DNA of 64,000 bases from contig NC_092565.1 in NCBI RefSeq assembly GCF_037975245.1, positions 15,467,499 to 15,531,498 on the forward strand, in the 5' to 3' direction. Each line of letters opens with the position of its first letter. Positions within the stretch are counted from its first letter, which is position 1. The position numbers and the translations under genes were made by a program. Below, one piece after another: positions 10,737 through 24,329 of the stretch. The stretch is from Apostichopus japonicus. Taxonomy: Eukaryota; Echinodermata; Holothuroidea; Aspidochirotida; Stichopodidae. The notes beneath the pieces are model-generated. The model did not search any database, was not told the origin of the DNA, and saw only the letters and a list, made by a program, of their open reading frames with translations.

Positions 10737-13700
10737 CAAGTTAAACTTTTGTGAACCGAGTCAAGGCAGTTATGGTTCAATAATTATTGACCGTTTAAAA
10801 TCACTTAAATTCAAGTTAACTGTAACAGCTTGCAACATTTTGGCAAATTATAAAGACATTACCCATAAGATAACTTTGATTTACCAAGCTTAGTCTTATA
10901 CTTCCTATCTTCGATTGGTTCTTTGGTTAACTCGGTTATCTGGGAGTCCGATTTTGGTTTGATTTTTTCCTTCATATTTTGCCGCTCTTTGAAATGAGTC
11001 TCCTGATAATCTTAGTTATTCGAAAATATCATGCATGCATGATTGAAGACACATATGACAAGTTTACTTCATGCGCACCAGCTGCGTGCTTTGATAAAGA
11101 AAATAACACCACTTTAAAACCAAATAGTAGAAATTTAAAGGTTTTTGGTTGTTTTGATATATTTTGCAGTTAGAACCACCTTTCATAAATGCGAAATATA
11201 TTCTTGATAATTCATTGCACGCAAATCCTTTTAAATCTTTGAAAATGCCTGTATATGTGTAGCATATTCTAATATTAAAGGATAGACTCACGTCCGCACA
11301 CCATATGACGAAGAATAAACTGCACAGGAATTGAATGTCGAAAGCATGTATTTTTTATATTACTTGCAACCCCCCCCCCCCCCCCCCCAGCCTCCACCCC
11401 AATCGTGCACACCTTATCCCATTATCTCAACCTATAACTAACAGCTTCTATGTAGTTAATAACTGACGGACGACTTGATTTATGCACAGTTAAAACATTG
11501 CTGTGACAATGACCGTATTGTGTGTAAAACAATGAGCTATTATAAATCAATTCGCTAATTACTTCTTTTTCTTTCTTTCTTTCCTTATTTTGGTTTGTTT
11601 TGTTTGGATTTTTATTCTTTTCCTTCCTTAGTTACACAGGAACTTAGTCACCTAATAAACTGACTTAGCAATTGCATTTTATATCCAAACAACATCGTAA
11701 TTGCATGGTTGCGAAAAGCTTCGATTATATCAGCATATATATATATACCGTTCAGTGTTGACCAAACTTGTCGTAAACACATTTTGGCAATTGTTATGAT
11801 GTTGTTAACAACAGTTGGTTGGACGATATCGTATGATATACTTATGCATCATAGTTTCGTTCTCTCTCTGCCTCTTTGTTTGTTTAAGCACTTTCATTTT
11901 ATCATTGACAAAAGTGCACTCCATAATATTATGTTGCTAACAACAAGAAATTATCCTGACGGTGAAGACAATAGTAAAACTGAAACTCTTTCTGCATACA
12001 TTATATTTCTAATTAGCTTTTGCTTTGAAATGTACCAGTGTCGGTCGGTCAGATATAGGCTTACTTGTGTTGGATGCGGTGACGATGGGGGGGGGGGGGG
12101 GAGATGTATTTAAGTTAATCCCATAAAACAAAAGTGTCAAAGGTATGAGAGGTGCACTAAATATATCGTTTTATAAACTGTTAAAACTAAATATATAGTT
12201 TAAAACATATATTTTTTTTTAAACTGTTAGCAGTTTGCTATCAGTTTTTGTCTTTATTTTATTTTAAGGTTTATTTGAAATATATTGTTTTCTGATGTAA
12301 GTGACTGGAGAAACAAAAGGGGTGCTTGCTTGTACAGGGTGCAAAGACAGAGATTTATCTATGACCTATGACCTTGATGATGTATACAGTTAGTTTCTAC
12401 ACTGAAACTCTAAACCAGTGAGAGGACTGAGTATAGTGGACTGGTCCATTATGTTGCTAGGGGGTTGTCATAAGGGATTGGAAGAATACATTTGAACATT
12501 GCGCAACACTTCTTCGGGAGGGTAGGTTTGGAAAATGAAAATATTAACTGTTTAGTACTAAAAACAAACTAAGAGTACGGAATAACATTTCTACAAATGG
12601 AAACTGGAAGCCTGAGCCTAGTAAAACAGAAGTAAACAGGAGACTAAGGGGGAGAGGAACGATTGACTCCAGCCGGGGGAGGGGGGGGGGGGTTGGAGGA
12701 TTCCAGCGCTGGCACCCCTGAATGGTCCCTTGTAAACTGATACACCCTCGGTCATTGTGCTGATCATCGCAGACGGATGTAACTCGCAAAAACACTGTAT
12801 AGCCACTGAGTTGTACCTGACACATGCAGATAATAATATGTACATGAATTTCAAATATCACATTCGGACGTATTTGTCGTTACATTATCCCCGTGAGATA
12901 CGGCCTTGATATAAATTCAAATGTCAGACAGTACTCATAAACAATAGATGTGTTTTTGTTTTCTGTTTTTTACGGAAGTGCATACATGCCCTTATGATTT
13001 CCATGAAAAATTTCATCAACAAACGCTTCCTTTAGGAACCCATAAATTCATTAAAGCCGGAAAGAACTGATATCTGTTCTTCCATTTTCCTTTTATGACA
13101 GGAAGTTATGGTTATAACATTAATCGAACTGAAATTGAAGTTATGAATTCATTAACCCAGTAAGAAATATTGGACTATGAAAATAATTTAGGAGTTTGAA
13201 TGTTCATTTAATTGTATTTCCTTACGTATTAGCAAATATATTTATTTATTTATTCTACGTCTGTATTCTATTTTACATAGTTGTGTTTTTAATGTTTAAT
13301 TTCAAGAAGTATAGTACTCGTTTTAACAATGTAGTAATTAATGTTGGATTTGAAGATATTTCTTTCGGTCGGAGTAAAATATAAAACACAAGGAGTGAAC
13401 TATGAAATGTAATGCGTTAACATACATATTTTGGTTGACATACTACTGGGGAAGGACATGCGCGTTCATGGAATGTAACATAAACAAGGGATATTGATGG
13501 GGTGATGGGGGGGGGGGTGATTCGTTAAACAGCGATTTCCTATAGTAATGTCACAGTTGCACATCTTCTAATCAACGTGGGAGACAGTATTCAGAGCTGA
13601 AGTAGTGGGAGTTACTGCATCGTCTGCATAAATAACGACAACAATCTCTCACCGGGGAGTTGTTATGGAACAACTCCCATCGCCTTCAACATCTTTCCTT

Positions 13701-16700
13701 TTAAAACCAACCTTTTAACTTTCTAATAATGTTAAAGAATTCGGGAAGTACATGTCAATCAACACGCTCTGTCATGTTTTAGCGAGACAGGCTTCATGAT
13801 GTAGTATAGATACAAATAATTAATGTATCCGTGGACAAGTATAGGAAATAAGTATAACAAAAACACAACTGAAGAAATATACAATATGTTCTGTTTTCGG
13901 CGATTTGCATGACGGGAAAAATTTTCTTACGAATACCAACTGCTGTATCGGAATTTTATTAGCAACGCTTTCATCTTGAACTGCGTAAAAATCAAATCAA
14001 ATCAAACGTTTTTTATGCTAATTTCACAAGAAGTTTTGTTTCTTCCCCCATCTGAACTTCTTTGGACAGAGAAGCCACAAAGTAGGCTACACGTTGGTCA
14101 TATAGCTCTAACCCGCACAGTCGCTTCCCTTCAAATCCGGAAGTCTATGACTAGAAGGCCGCCATTTCCGGTCGCTTATGTCATCGAACCAGTCAGTATA
14201 CACAAATTTGTGTTTATCAGGTTGACAAAATTTTGTGAAAATGAAAGGGAAATGAACCAAAGGCTCTTCAATAACATATTCTGTACTTTGGGACCAATTA
14301 TTGGAATAGGATATTTTGCAGCCAGTTTGTGGCTTGGCTTTCAAACATGTCAGCTTTCTTCGTTTCCGCTTTGTCGTAAGGAGGGGATTTTGTAATTGCG
14401 CAACCCACAGAGCTAAACCCCAAGCAAATACCTGACGTCACCACTTCCAGAGAAGTTATAACTTTCTGTTTACAAGCAATCACGAGGCAAATTTTCGCAT
14501 AGGATATTTTAATATCTGTAGAACTGTACATAGAGCTCTCTGCAAGCAACGATATACGTCGCTGTTATTGGCTGCATTCTATTCTCAAATGATTCCTCAC
14601 TAAATAGTCCAGAAACTTCATAACGTATACATCAGTCAACATGCCTGACGAGAGGGGGGGGGGGGGGGATCAGGTAATGCAGCCAGTCGATTTGGGGCCC
14701 CGAAATATGAACGTTCAGGGAAAACATGGGAAACATCGGAGTACAAAAAGCGTGGCCCGGTTACGTCAATGGCCCTGTGGCCCAACTTGGCTCTCGAGGC
14801 ATCTGTCATTCGATATCAGTATACACGATACATTATATGCTATTAGAACCGCACTCATTGTACATCGAATTAGCGATAGTGATAGGAGGATGACAGGTGT
14901 CTATACGGTCTCTCATAATTCACGAGAATAGAAGAATATGTCACTTGAACACGATGCCATATAACTTGTCTTGACAAAATACAGTGGTGACTTTTATGTA
15001 CATATATGTCAAGTCAAGCAAAATCACATACCATATACAACTGTAAAAGTTCCTGTAAATTCACTTAGTGTTCTTATTACTTGGTCTATACGGACACCAA
15101 ATGAACAACATTGTCATAATCACTCTAATTGCCATTAGAAATTATGAACATAGCTTCAATTCCCATCAAAATCCATCATAGATGGACCATTTTACAAGTC
15201 TTTTGTTATATATTAATAAAAATGTTATACAAAATAGTGACTGCTTAATTTTCTGTTATGTTATTTGTTTTTACCGCCTTCGTTTCAAGGACACTGAAAA
15301 CGGTTTTGTGGCCTCGGGCGATTTTTAAACATGTTATTGTCTTCTTGGAAAAGAGGAACATCGAATTATTATTCAAACGATACATGTGGATTTGTCATTA
15401 GAGGTTAATTTATTAAGGCCTAAAATAAACACTTTTGATGAGCGCAACACTCCACGTCATAGTTTGCGCATATTTAATTCATGAGTAAGTTTCCAGATAT
15501 ATCAAAAACTTCAAATGTGTATATCTTGGGAACGGAAACAGCTTTTCGAAAAAAAATTCAACAGATTTTGAATGAGATTATCACACACAAGAAATGTACT
15601 GAATATTGGAATATATGTGTCCGTAGTACTTTAAAGCAAATAATCATTTTGTCAAGTTGAGCATTTTTGGGTGGACACATTACATCATATATTCAGTAAA
15701 GGGTTAGTATAAAATTAACCACTCGGGCTGTATAGTTGCTGGGACCATAAACTCAGGAACGGTGTAACCCAGTTTGAAGCGAGGAGAGTTAGGGAGGAGG
15801 AGGGTTGGGGGGGGGGGGGGTTGCGCTGGAACCAAAATGCAATGGGTAGAATGGAGTCATATATACGTCATATTTACGGTAGTCTTTTTGCATATCGATT
15901 GGGTTTCTATAGTTTTTACAATGCAGTGTTGTGGTATTTCGGTAGCTATATATACATAGAAAACTCGTTCTATATATAACTCAAAAGTTACTTATTTACA
16001 CGTGATTGGATACTCCTTACCTGCTTATAGAACTGTACAAAGCACTAACTGTATAAGACCTTCAATGTGGTTTTAGCTGTTCTTTGTCTTTTCATCACGT
16101 ACACATGGTTGCCCGTGAAACAGTATTGCAATACTATTTTTCTTGTCATTTCAAAGCTGTGAAGTTTTTAGTCTATTCTCATGTTTATTGGTGTGATTTT
16201 GATGGACAAAAGTGACAGATTCATTTTTTTCTGCTTATTATGATGACTTCGATTTGACTCGTGATTATCGCACCACCAGATTGTGACAAATTTCATAGCT
16301 TTATCTGCACGAGCCACCCAATCTACACAATGATGTACCGTATAAGTCTCTCCTAAGTTCTGGTTTACCGCGTTACCGGATGCGGTAAAAATATTGTCGG
16401 CCAAATTCGTCAGTTTCGATGGTGTTAATGGTCACTACTTGGTCAAACTTGTCACAAACAAAAATCGTAAGGGCTACTTGCTGACTTAAAGGTTTTTTTA
16501 TTTCTAGCATGTCATAGCATGAATACGAAATTGTCTAATATGCTAGAAAAGGCCAACTTGGTCTACTAAGTATATAGATCAATCCTTGACCTCTTGTTGT
16601 GGCCTCTTCAGTAATGCTTGACTAATCTAGATGTATAGGAATTTCCCTTGCTTTTCTCCTGATGGGGCAATTGGAATTTGCACAACAGATTAGAGCAAAC

Positions 16701-17264
16701 CTTACTTTTGCTGACGTTTGTTTTTTAATTTTATGTGAATCGCCTCTCTCTCTCTCTTTCCGTGCTCTCTGTGTCTGTTTTTTCTTCTTTTATTTTGCTA
16801 TGTTTTTGTTACTGTAAATAGCAATATTAGTCAGAACCAGCCTGATGGTAGAATTTTTTTTTTTTTTTCAAGTAAATGACAATTTTAGCTTAAAATATGT
16901 TAGCCCGCAGGCCTCTGTTATTTATTTTTAGTATAAGCTTTATATGGACCTATATGTGTCAAGTGTTTCGGTAACAAAGGACGTATATTATGTTCCTTTA
17001 AGAATTAAGTCTGTATCACTGAAAGGGATAAAAATAGACAATTCGCTTAAAAGAAATATGTAAAACCGTTCAGTGATCAAGTACGCTCAAATTCCCACGT
17101 TTATGTGAATTGAAATTTTGACCATTTCTTCCGTTATCGGTATAATTACATCGTGCATTGCTATAGAAAGTTACAAAATAATTTCCGCCAATACCTCTGT
17201 CGGTCGATCTGTCGATCGGTGTAGTATCAGGCGACATCCGACTCCCGGATATATAACTTTCAGT
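10737..17264. other. Intergenic DNA with homopolymer runs, no gene supported
   Basis: Longer open frames are present (11709-12113 plus; 13976-14395 plus, opposed by 14108-14344 minus), but none matches a family I recognise and several end in homopolymer-encoded glycine. Runs of 11-19 G or C occur at 11370-11388 (C), 12087-12101, 12681-12692, 13507-13517, 14654-14668 and 15807-15820 (G). No transposon ends with target duplication were found by eye. Confidence 0.45.
11370..11388. repeat. Poly-C tract of 19 bases
   Basis: An uninterrupted run of C, the longest of many G/C homopolymers in the window. On the other strand this is poly-G and could fold into a quadruplex. Confidence 0.97.
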
Positions 17265-17278
17265 CAAGACTATACGGA

Positions 17279-17534
17279 ATAAAAATCAAATAAAACTGAC
17301 TGTTATCAAACTGCTTATCCACTATAGAGAGCCTGTGTAGGAGAATGTGTAAAAGAAAGTTGGCCCGACGTTTCGATCCAAGCAGGATCTTCTTCAAACA
17401 CAATGTGTTCAGCATGCTCATTAACCTGTCTGTATTCTGTGTGTGTTTTTGTCCCTTCTGTTACTGTTACTTGTCATTTAGCCTTTGAAGAAGATCCTGT
17501 TAGGATCGAAACGTCAGGCCAACTTACTTTTACA
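17279..17534. mobile_element. Penelope-like short insertion with inverted repeat
   Basis: A 256-bp insert is flanked by an exact 14-bp direct repeat CAAGACTATACGGA (17265-17278 and 17535-17548), read as its target site duplication. Inside, arms of about 53 bp (17346-17398 and 17484-17536) are near-perfect inverted copies. Each arm contains TTTGAAGAAGATCC, a short loop, and GGATCGAAACGTC, a wording I associate with terminal regions of Penelope-like retroelements, some of which carry hammerhead ribozyme motifs. The GAAAC after a short hairpin recalls the 3' half of a hammerhead core. No reverse transcriptase is present, so this would be a non-autonomous or truncated copy. Insertion is well supported; family assignment is moderate. 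Confidence 0.65.
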
Positions 17535-17548
17535 CAAGACTATACGGA

Positions 17549-18762
17549 GGCAGGAACGGTAAATGGAGAATCGCTGGACAGTAGTACAAAAAATGTATCC
17601 AATTTATTGAGGACCGATGGAGGGACGCGGGAAACAATAACACCTTCCTCCGCACTTGTGGGTTACAGTAATAAAACTTTGAGGATTATATACAAGTCCC
17701 AATAAAGCGAAAATGATAATTCTATGGTAAGGATGTTTTCAAGGGACATGTACGTGTATATCCTTACATGATGTGTGGGTGGGTGTATTTGTCTATTTAG
17801 GAAGAATTGACATAATCCTTCACGAAAATTAAATCCAGATAGTCAGAAACAAACTTGCTAAAATGAAAGTTTGAGGGACGTTCTTCTCACTATTGAGTCA
17901 TACGCTGATGGGGCGGACGTCTCCAAAATACTACTAATCTACTAATCTTACTAGTCTTGATCATCTATTAAGGTCGTTTGTGGTGTCAAAACAGGACAAG
18001 AATTCATATATTCGTACTCTCGGATAAATCTTTTAGCACTCCTATGAATGGCAAAGGTTATTTGATGGATGTAGGAATTCCCGATTGGATGTTTTTGCCA
18101 GGACACAGACATTTATTTTTTGGGGAACTGATCCTCATGTTTTCTCCCTTGAATTTGTAACGTGATAGAAATGTAGTGCCTATTAGGAAGCTCCCAAATA
18201 TTACAGAGGAGGGTGCCGAAAGCCGGCGTGGTTTATAGAACCATTTTCCCATAAGAATTTCATGTTTTTGGTCCCGAACATGATTTAAGCAGATAAGGTT
18301 AGCAGAATCGGATTAACGTTAGGATTTTCTGACAATTGAAGTTCATATACCAAAAGGCTATCTTTTCGCAACCTATAAATGACATGAACACACAATTTGG
18401 TGTAGGCCTACTATTGTAGTGTAATTTGGGAGTTATTTAAAGGAAAATTGAAACCATTCACATTCATTATATCTTTTAAAGTTAATCGTTGTACTCTTTT
18501 GTTTCTAACATGACATCAATATTAACATATTGTTCAGATAAATAAATATACGAAAGAGTTATTTTCCCTCGGATATCTATCTATCGATGCAAATATAGAC
18601 CGGATTAAACCAGAAAGACACGAGAAGAGTCGACATTGTTGAAGGTAAAATATAACTGTGTACCTACTCTGCCCAATATGTCTTGTTCGGCGTTCCTTGC
18701 CGTAATACACACGTTGGAGCCAAATTTATCCGTGGCGTAATGGAACTGTAAACACACTACAC
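17549..18762. other. No gene seen
   Basis: Sequence between the Penelope-like insertion and the next tandem duplication. Overlapping short open frames on opposite strands near 17978-18252 resemble nothing known. No repeat ends were recognised. Confidence 0.5.
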
Positions 18763-18864
18763 GGATCATAACAATTCCGTATTGCCTCCTTAGACTTGAC
18801 CTTTAAAACCTTAGGATCGTAACAATTCCGTATTGCCTCCTTAGACTTGACCTTTAAAACCTTA
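18763..18864. repeat. 51-bp tandem duplication, two copies
   Basis: Copies at 18763-18813 and 18814-18864 differ by one base (GGATCATAAC versus GGATCGTAAC). The near identity indicates a recent duplication. It repeats the peptide VLKVKSKEAIRNCYDP in a minus-strand open frame, but nothing supports that frame as coding. Confidence 0.95.
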
Positions 18865-20425
18865 CGAACTTCCGTGTCAAATTTTATATGTGAAGATACA
18901 TTACCAATAGAAACGAGCAAAATATCATTGGAATGTTGAGATTGATACGTAAGTAATACGTCACAAAAACAAAATTAAGTGATAAAATCTCAGCGGGGTT
19001 TTGTGTAAAAAATTCTTCTGAGAGAACTTTTATCGAACGCCAATGTGGCAGAAATTTAACTAGGTTAGGAACATACCAGTTGTATACGTCTGTGTAGGTT
19101 GTTTCAATGCATTACAAGACATTGATACAGTGCGTGACTATTGGTTGTTTTAATAAAACAAACTATAATATTATATTATCCATATCAAAGTAGCTTTTCA
19201 CTATTTTATTCTATTTTTTTTATTTTTAGCATATATGAGTTAAGTTTAACGGCAAGTCATGAATTTCAAACACATAGTTTTGAAGTATTTTAATGTTTAT
19301 CATTATTATTATTATTATTTTTCTTCGGGATTAATGTATAAATCATGTCTTCTGAATATCTATATGTTGAGGATCGTTTTTTATTCAAAATTACTTGTTC
19401 ATTAAGGCTCTCTGATGATAAAATCTAAGAGGGCGTCTACGTTTGATAACTGACTATATGTTGTTCACCAAAAGAGAAAGTGCTTTCTTTGGATATATTT
19501 AACTGCGTAGGATAAGTTATATACTATTTCTGCCTCTAGTCGGGGTGCAAACTAGAACTGTCATCATTCAGTTATAACTGATGACAAATTCATCATACTT
19601 GTCGGCAGATACTACCCCCTTTGTATTTCTAGCATGCATGCAAGTTGAAATTTAAATATTGACGATTTGTACATCATTTGCCATTGCAAAATACATTTCT
19701 TATATCACTTGATACATGATAATAGCACGAAAAAAATCAATACGTTATTATATCGCGGTGTGTTACAATACCTTCACATCAAATGGTGTGCAACCAATGG
19801 CAAGTTCAATTATAAGAAAGAGAGTATAAAATTTTTTTTTTTTAAATATTAAAATTGCCGTCGATCCTGAGGACTCGCATACTTTTCCCTGGACAGAATC
19901 CCTCGAGTCCTAGACAAACAACCCATCCTTCCATAAACATATGTGATTGTTTGAGGCTCATGGCTGCCATTTTCACTCATTGAATTCGACAAAGGTACAC
20001 CTTCAACTTGTGGCAGTGCTGGGGAGGCGTAGGGGGTGGGGGGTTGGGGCCGTTGGGCTAAATGCTTAAATAGTTCCAAGAGACCTGTTTACATCCGAAG
20101 AGTGGATGATTGCACATTTTCGTGCCTTAAAGCTCGCACGCCTACAAGGTGTAGATATAGTATCCAAACTTATATTAGTTTGAACTTAAATGTTACAACA
20201 GTGTCATACGAAAGAATGGAACTGTTAGGGGCTGATGTCTGCTGCTGGAGCACGGAGAAAGATGGGGAAGGGGAAGGGATTGCTTGAGACAGATCCATTG
20301 TATACGAAATGGGGAAGATATAACACCACTCACTGACTTCCCTCTTTTCCCCATCCTTTAACTATAGTATGCATGGTTATTGGTAAATTAATATGTGAAT
20401 GAAATTGGATATTGTTTGGAGGCGT
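18865..20425. other. No gene seen
   Basis: AT-rich DNA with a short ATT tract near 19300 and a T run near 19831. No coding region or bounded repeat could be supported. Confidence 0.5.
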
Positions 20426-20765
20426 ATAAAGTCATATATCAACCGGAGAAAATTCCTCTAAGAAAAAAAAAATCCCGAATATTCTGAAGCGGAGGAGAAC
20501 GTATTGTGTTTTCACAGGGATAGTCTGAGACCTGAAAACCGTTGAATTGTTTTCTATACCAATTCTTGTAAATGTGTGGGTTGAGTGTGAGTATAAAGGT
20601 CGGATATCAACCGAAGACAATTCCTATGCATGAGACTACAAATACCGCGAATTACTTCCAAGCGGAGGAGAACGCATTGTTTCATGGGGATAGTCTCCGC
20701 ACAACTGGAAACTTTTTTCTTTTTTTTTCCTAACCAATTCGTGTAGTATACGGTAAAGTGCGTGT
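20426..20765. repeat. Older tandem duplication with a unit of about 168 bp
   Basis: The landmarks GTATAAAG, ATATCAACCG, AATTCCT, GCGGAGGAGAACG, GGGATAGTCT and CCAATTC recur in the same order, 168 bp apart (for example ATATCAACCG at 20436 and 20604). The copies have diverged by substitutions and small indels, so the duplication is older than the one at 18763. Function unknown. Confidence 0.8.
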
Positions 20766-23002
20766 GTGTGAGGGAGTGTTTGTTTGTTGTTTTGTTTTGT
20801 TTTGTTTCCTTTTCTCATATAACATATACAAATAAATCAGTATTTACAATGGAATGACTATATATATATATCACAATCTGTGGATTATAAAGCATAGCCA
20901 ATTAGTTTATAAACAAATGACATTTTCCCATTTTTCTTTTCGATATTCGTGAAGGATTCAGAGATATATATATATATATAAGATAGTGTTTCCATTGGTG
21001 GTTGCTAACGGGTTGAAAATGAAGCCTTTCCTTAATCCCGGAAGCTTGTTTCTTGTTCCCACTCATTTGACCGTTGCTTCCTCCAGCTGCCTGTTTCCGT
21101 CTTAAAGGGATTCAGTTACCAAGTGGGCGATCATTTTCAGATGGAATTTTTTTATATTCAAGTTTAATCAGATGATCTTATATACGAGTCCTACAATATA
21201 ACTATTTATGTTTATTATAAGGGTGTATCGTTGCTAAGTAATATTATCTTTGAATCCCTGCATGCAGGTCCTGAACGTAACAATTCATTTCATGAAGCAA
21301 AATGATCTGTCATAGAAAGGCTTAAACTGTAAGTAGGTTATTATCGAACTTCACGTCGATATCACATGTCAATATTGTTATCATCTCTATAGAGTTTAGA
21401 TTAAATCTATTATATGTCGCAATCGTGTGGTATTTAGAAATGACCTCAAACCACATTCACTATGTCTTGTTGAATTAATCAAAATAAGCTTGTTGCATTT
21501 TGTATATACTTTAACTTCTCCGCCATGGCATACACTTGAATATATACTGAATGTCTAAACTGGTTGTTTGTTTGTTCACACAAAATGTTAAAAACGGATA
21601 GTACAGATGAAAATATATTCTAATCATTCTGGTGATAATATGCTTTTTATTTCTAGATGTTCCGTTTTCGAGATAGCAACATTGAACTTAACATGTTTTG
21701 TGCCAAAAGAGGACCTAATGTAAACAGGTCTGCTGATGTCATAGATGTACAAGGACAAATACATTTTTCTTTAAAATGTATTAGTGGCGTACCTGATAGT
21801 TGGCACCCGGGGGACCCTTCGTTTATCACCCCATGCATGCAGGGGATGCCGTCCTGGGGGAGGGGTCTAAGGGAGAAATGTTTGTCAATGTACCGTAAGG
21901 TTGCTTAGATGCAAACTGGGTTCATCTTGGCAAAAACTTTGAACAGATTTGATGTCTAGGAATTCTCATTCTTTAGTGAGTGTTTTTTTTTAGTACCCCG
22001 CTTAGTATACTTCACTGGAATGTATATCTAACTTCTTCTTCTTCTTCTTCTTTGTCTTCTTCTTCTTATATTGGGATGCATTAACATATGAATACACTAC
22101 GGTACTAAAGGAAAGTGGGAATGATACCAAATAAATGGTCAAAACAATAAAGTGATAACAAATAATGAAGAGCCAAAATACGTTGCTCTCAGTGTGCAAT
22201 TATTGAGTCACACCTGCTTGCTTCAATTTCACTTATGGTACAAGATCTCAACTGTTATCAACATCTCGAAAGCTGGATCTATAAGATTTCATACGAATTT
22301 CACCGGGGTGCTATAGTATTTATATGTTCTTCTTCCATTTTTCAAAACTAAAGCTACACATACATGGACTATCTTTTCAGCACCTCAAGAATGAGACCTA
22401 CAACATAGACGAAGCAATTATATATGACAAACTATAATTTTATATAAGATTCGTAATTGTAAGCAAGTCGGTATTGCTGGCCAACCTATATCATGCTGAC
22501 GATTGCTATAAATTTCCAAAGCTATTTCTAGAGGTTCAGAAACTTCCAACTTATCATTCTGTCCATACATTGAGGTGTGTAGTAAAGTATTTCATATCTC
22601 AGCGGAGGGAGGTGATTTAAGGATATCGGTGTAGAAGTTTTTATGTGCTTACTATACTATTCCATTGGAAAGTAAAATGTAGGTACATGTACTACATGTT
22701 GAACCAATGTCACAGTCTTCTTTTCGTTATCCGCAACGCTGTTTGTAACGCTACATTTCCTTTCATTGCATTCATAAAATCAAGTTGATAATATGCGTAC
22801 AAAGAATAAGAAATATAACAACATATATTCGTATAATTATTAGCGTAAATATGTACGTAATAGTTAGTCAAAACTAATCATTAAAGATTCAAGTTCATCT
22901 GTTTGAATAAACATTGCAGCACTGTGATCAAACCTTATAAAGTGTTCCACAACGAAAGGGAATCCAATTGTCCATAAAAAAAAGACACAAAAAATACTTG
23001 CT
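20766..23002. other. Intergenic DNA with microsatellites, no gene supported
   Basis: Contains short AT tracts near 20860 and 20965, and a CTT-repeat at 22032-22067. Open frames at 21657-21908 (plus) and 21653-21838 (minus) overlap each other and resemble nothing known. Confidence 0.5.
22032..22067. repeat. (CTT)n microsatellite
   Basis: A run of CTT triplets interrupted once by TTTGT. Simple-sequence repeat. Confidence 0.93.
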
Positions 23003-23074
23003 CTCCCCAGCGGGGAATCGAACCCCGGTCTTCCGCGTGACAGGCGGAGATACTCTCCACTATACTACTGAGGA
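23003..23074 (-). tRNA. tRNA-Asp (anticodon GTC)
   Basis: The 72-nt minus-strand sequence folds into a full cloverleaf. The acceptor arm TCCTCAG pairs with CTGGGGA plus a G discriminator. The D arm carries TAGTATAGTGG (A box), the anticodon loop reads CTGTCAC with anticodon GTC, and the T arm is CCGGGGTTCGATTCCCCG (B box). It matches animal cytosolic tRNA-Asp almost base for base, with no intron. Downstream on its strand are runs of T (about 22976-22996 on the plus strand as A runs) that would stop RNA polymerase III. It looks fully functional. It delivers aspartate to ribosomes at GAC and GAT codons. Confidence 0.97.
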
Positions 23075-24329
23075 TTGGTGAGAAAATGTGTTGTCAATAT
23101 AATATATATACTTTATTTGCTCATAACGACATCGTGTTTGCGTATTTGTTTGCTTTAGTTGTATTTAATTATGTTCTTAGTCAACACATTGGTACTTAGT
23201 ACACCAATGTTGGGGTGCTATATGATTTCGCATGTATTTCACACACAAATGACATCCGGAAGTTACTTTCCATGCATTGTGTATCTATCTTCGATTCGGT
23301 GAACTTCAACTCGCTCACTGTTACGTCAGTAACGTGAGTCTTGTTGTGTTCGGACCTAAGAGTTGTGGACAGCATATACAAACTATAATAAGGGTAGGAA
23401 ATGGGGGTAGGTCTATATTTTATTCGAGGGTATCAGTTAAGGAAGTGGAAAGAAGGATGAGGAAGGGCATTACCTCTCTATCAGCTAAAGGGTCGTACTG
23501 TAGAACATATATCGCGAATGATTAGCCCGTAAACCAATCCTAAGCTCAACAACAAAAGTTCGGCGGATATCTTGAATCCGTAACCGGCCTTTATTGAAGT
23601 TATATAAATATATATAGCCCAGAATCAGGCTTTAAATAGCAGTTATGACGGTGAGCACACTAATAAGTCGTAACATGTAGCAGAAAACTGCTACTCTCAC
23701 TGGAAAATGCTACTCGATCTGGTACAGGACGCCTCATTCATTGCTGCTTGACGGTAACAAATCTAAAGGGATTCGCATTATCATGAAGTGTTCATGAATA
23801 GCACCGGCTATATACATAAAATTAGCAGCCCATGTACAGGTTAACTAGTGTCGTATTACAATTAAGTAATCGTTCCATTGACTTACACACTAAACTCGTC
23901 ACTTTCAAGGCCCGCTAAAGCATATAGAGAAGTTTTCAACTTTCATATCCCACCCACCCCATGATGAGCTGAAGTATTGGCCAGTCAGTGGCACTTGCAA
24001 ATTTCCATAGCATGACCTTTAGAATTTGAGCTAGAAGAGGAGCAAGTTTAGCATATTGAAACCCTACGTTTCCATCTATATCGGCGGATACATTCTTTAA
24101 ATCATGGCCCTGCATGGGTGATACGTTTCTAGTTACTGTGGATTGAGAGTTCCCGGTCAGTTTTAATTCCATGTCCGTCTACTCGCTCAGAGTAATATCC
24201 ACATCACATTAATTTTTAAATTGATATAGGCCTATCACCTTCAATTCTCTTTATTTTCACACTATCTATAGGGCCTACTTTGACTTATGCTGTAATCGTA
24301 CCTACATTACTGTAATTGCGGCATGGTAC
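23075..24329. other. No gene seen
   Basis: Between the tRNA and the hAT-like element. A minus-strand open frame at 23936-24172 and a plus-strand frame at 23277-23525 have no recognised family, splice context or repeat match. Confidence 0.5.

Noticed and set aside
11709..12113. Plus-strand open frame of 134 codons
   Set aside because: No recognisable family, starts at a non-ATG codon and ends in a poly-Gly stretch encoded by a G run.
13976..14395. Plus-strand open frame of 139 codons
   Set aside because: Starts at a non-ATG codon, is opposed by equally long minus-strand frames, and has no family resemblance or splice context.
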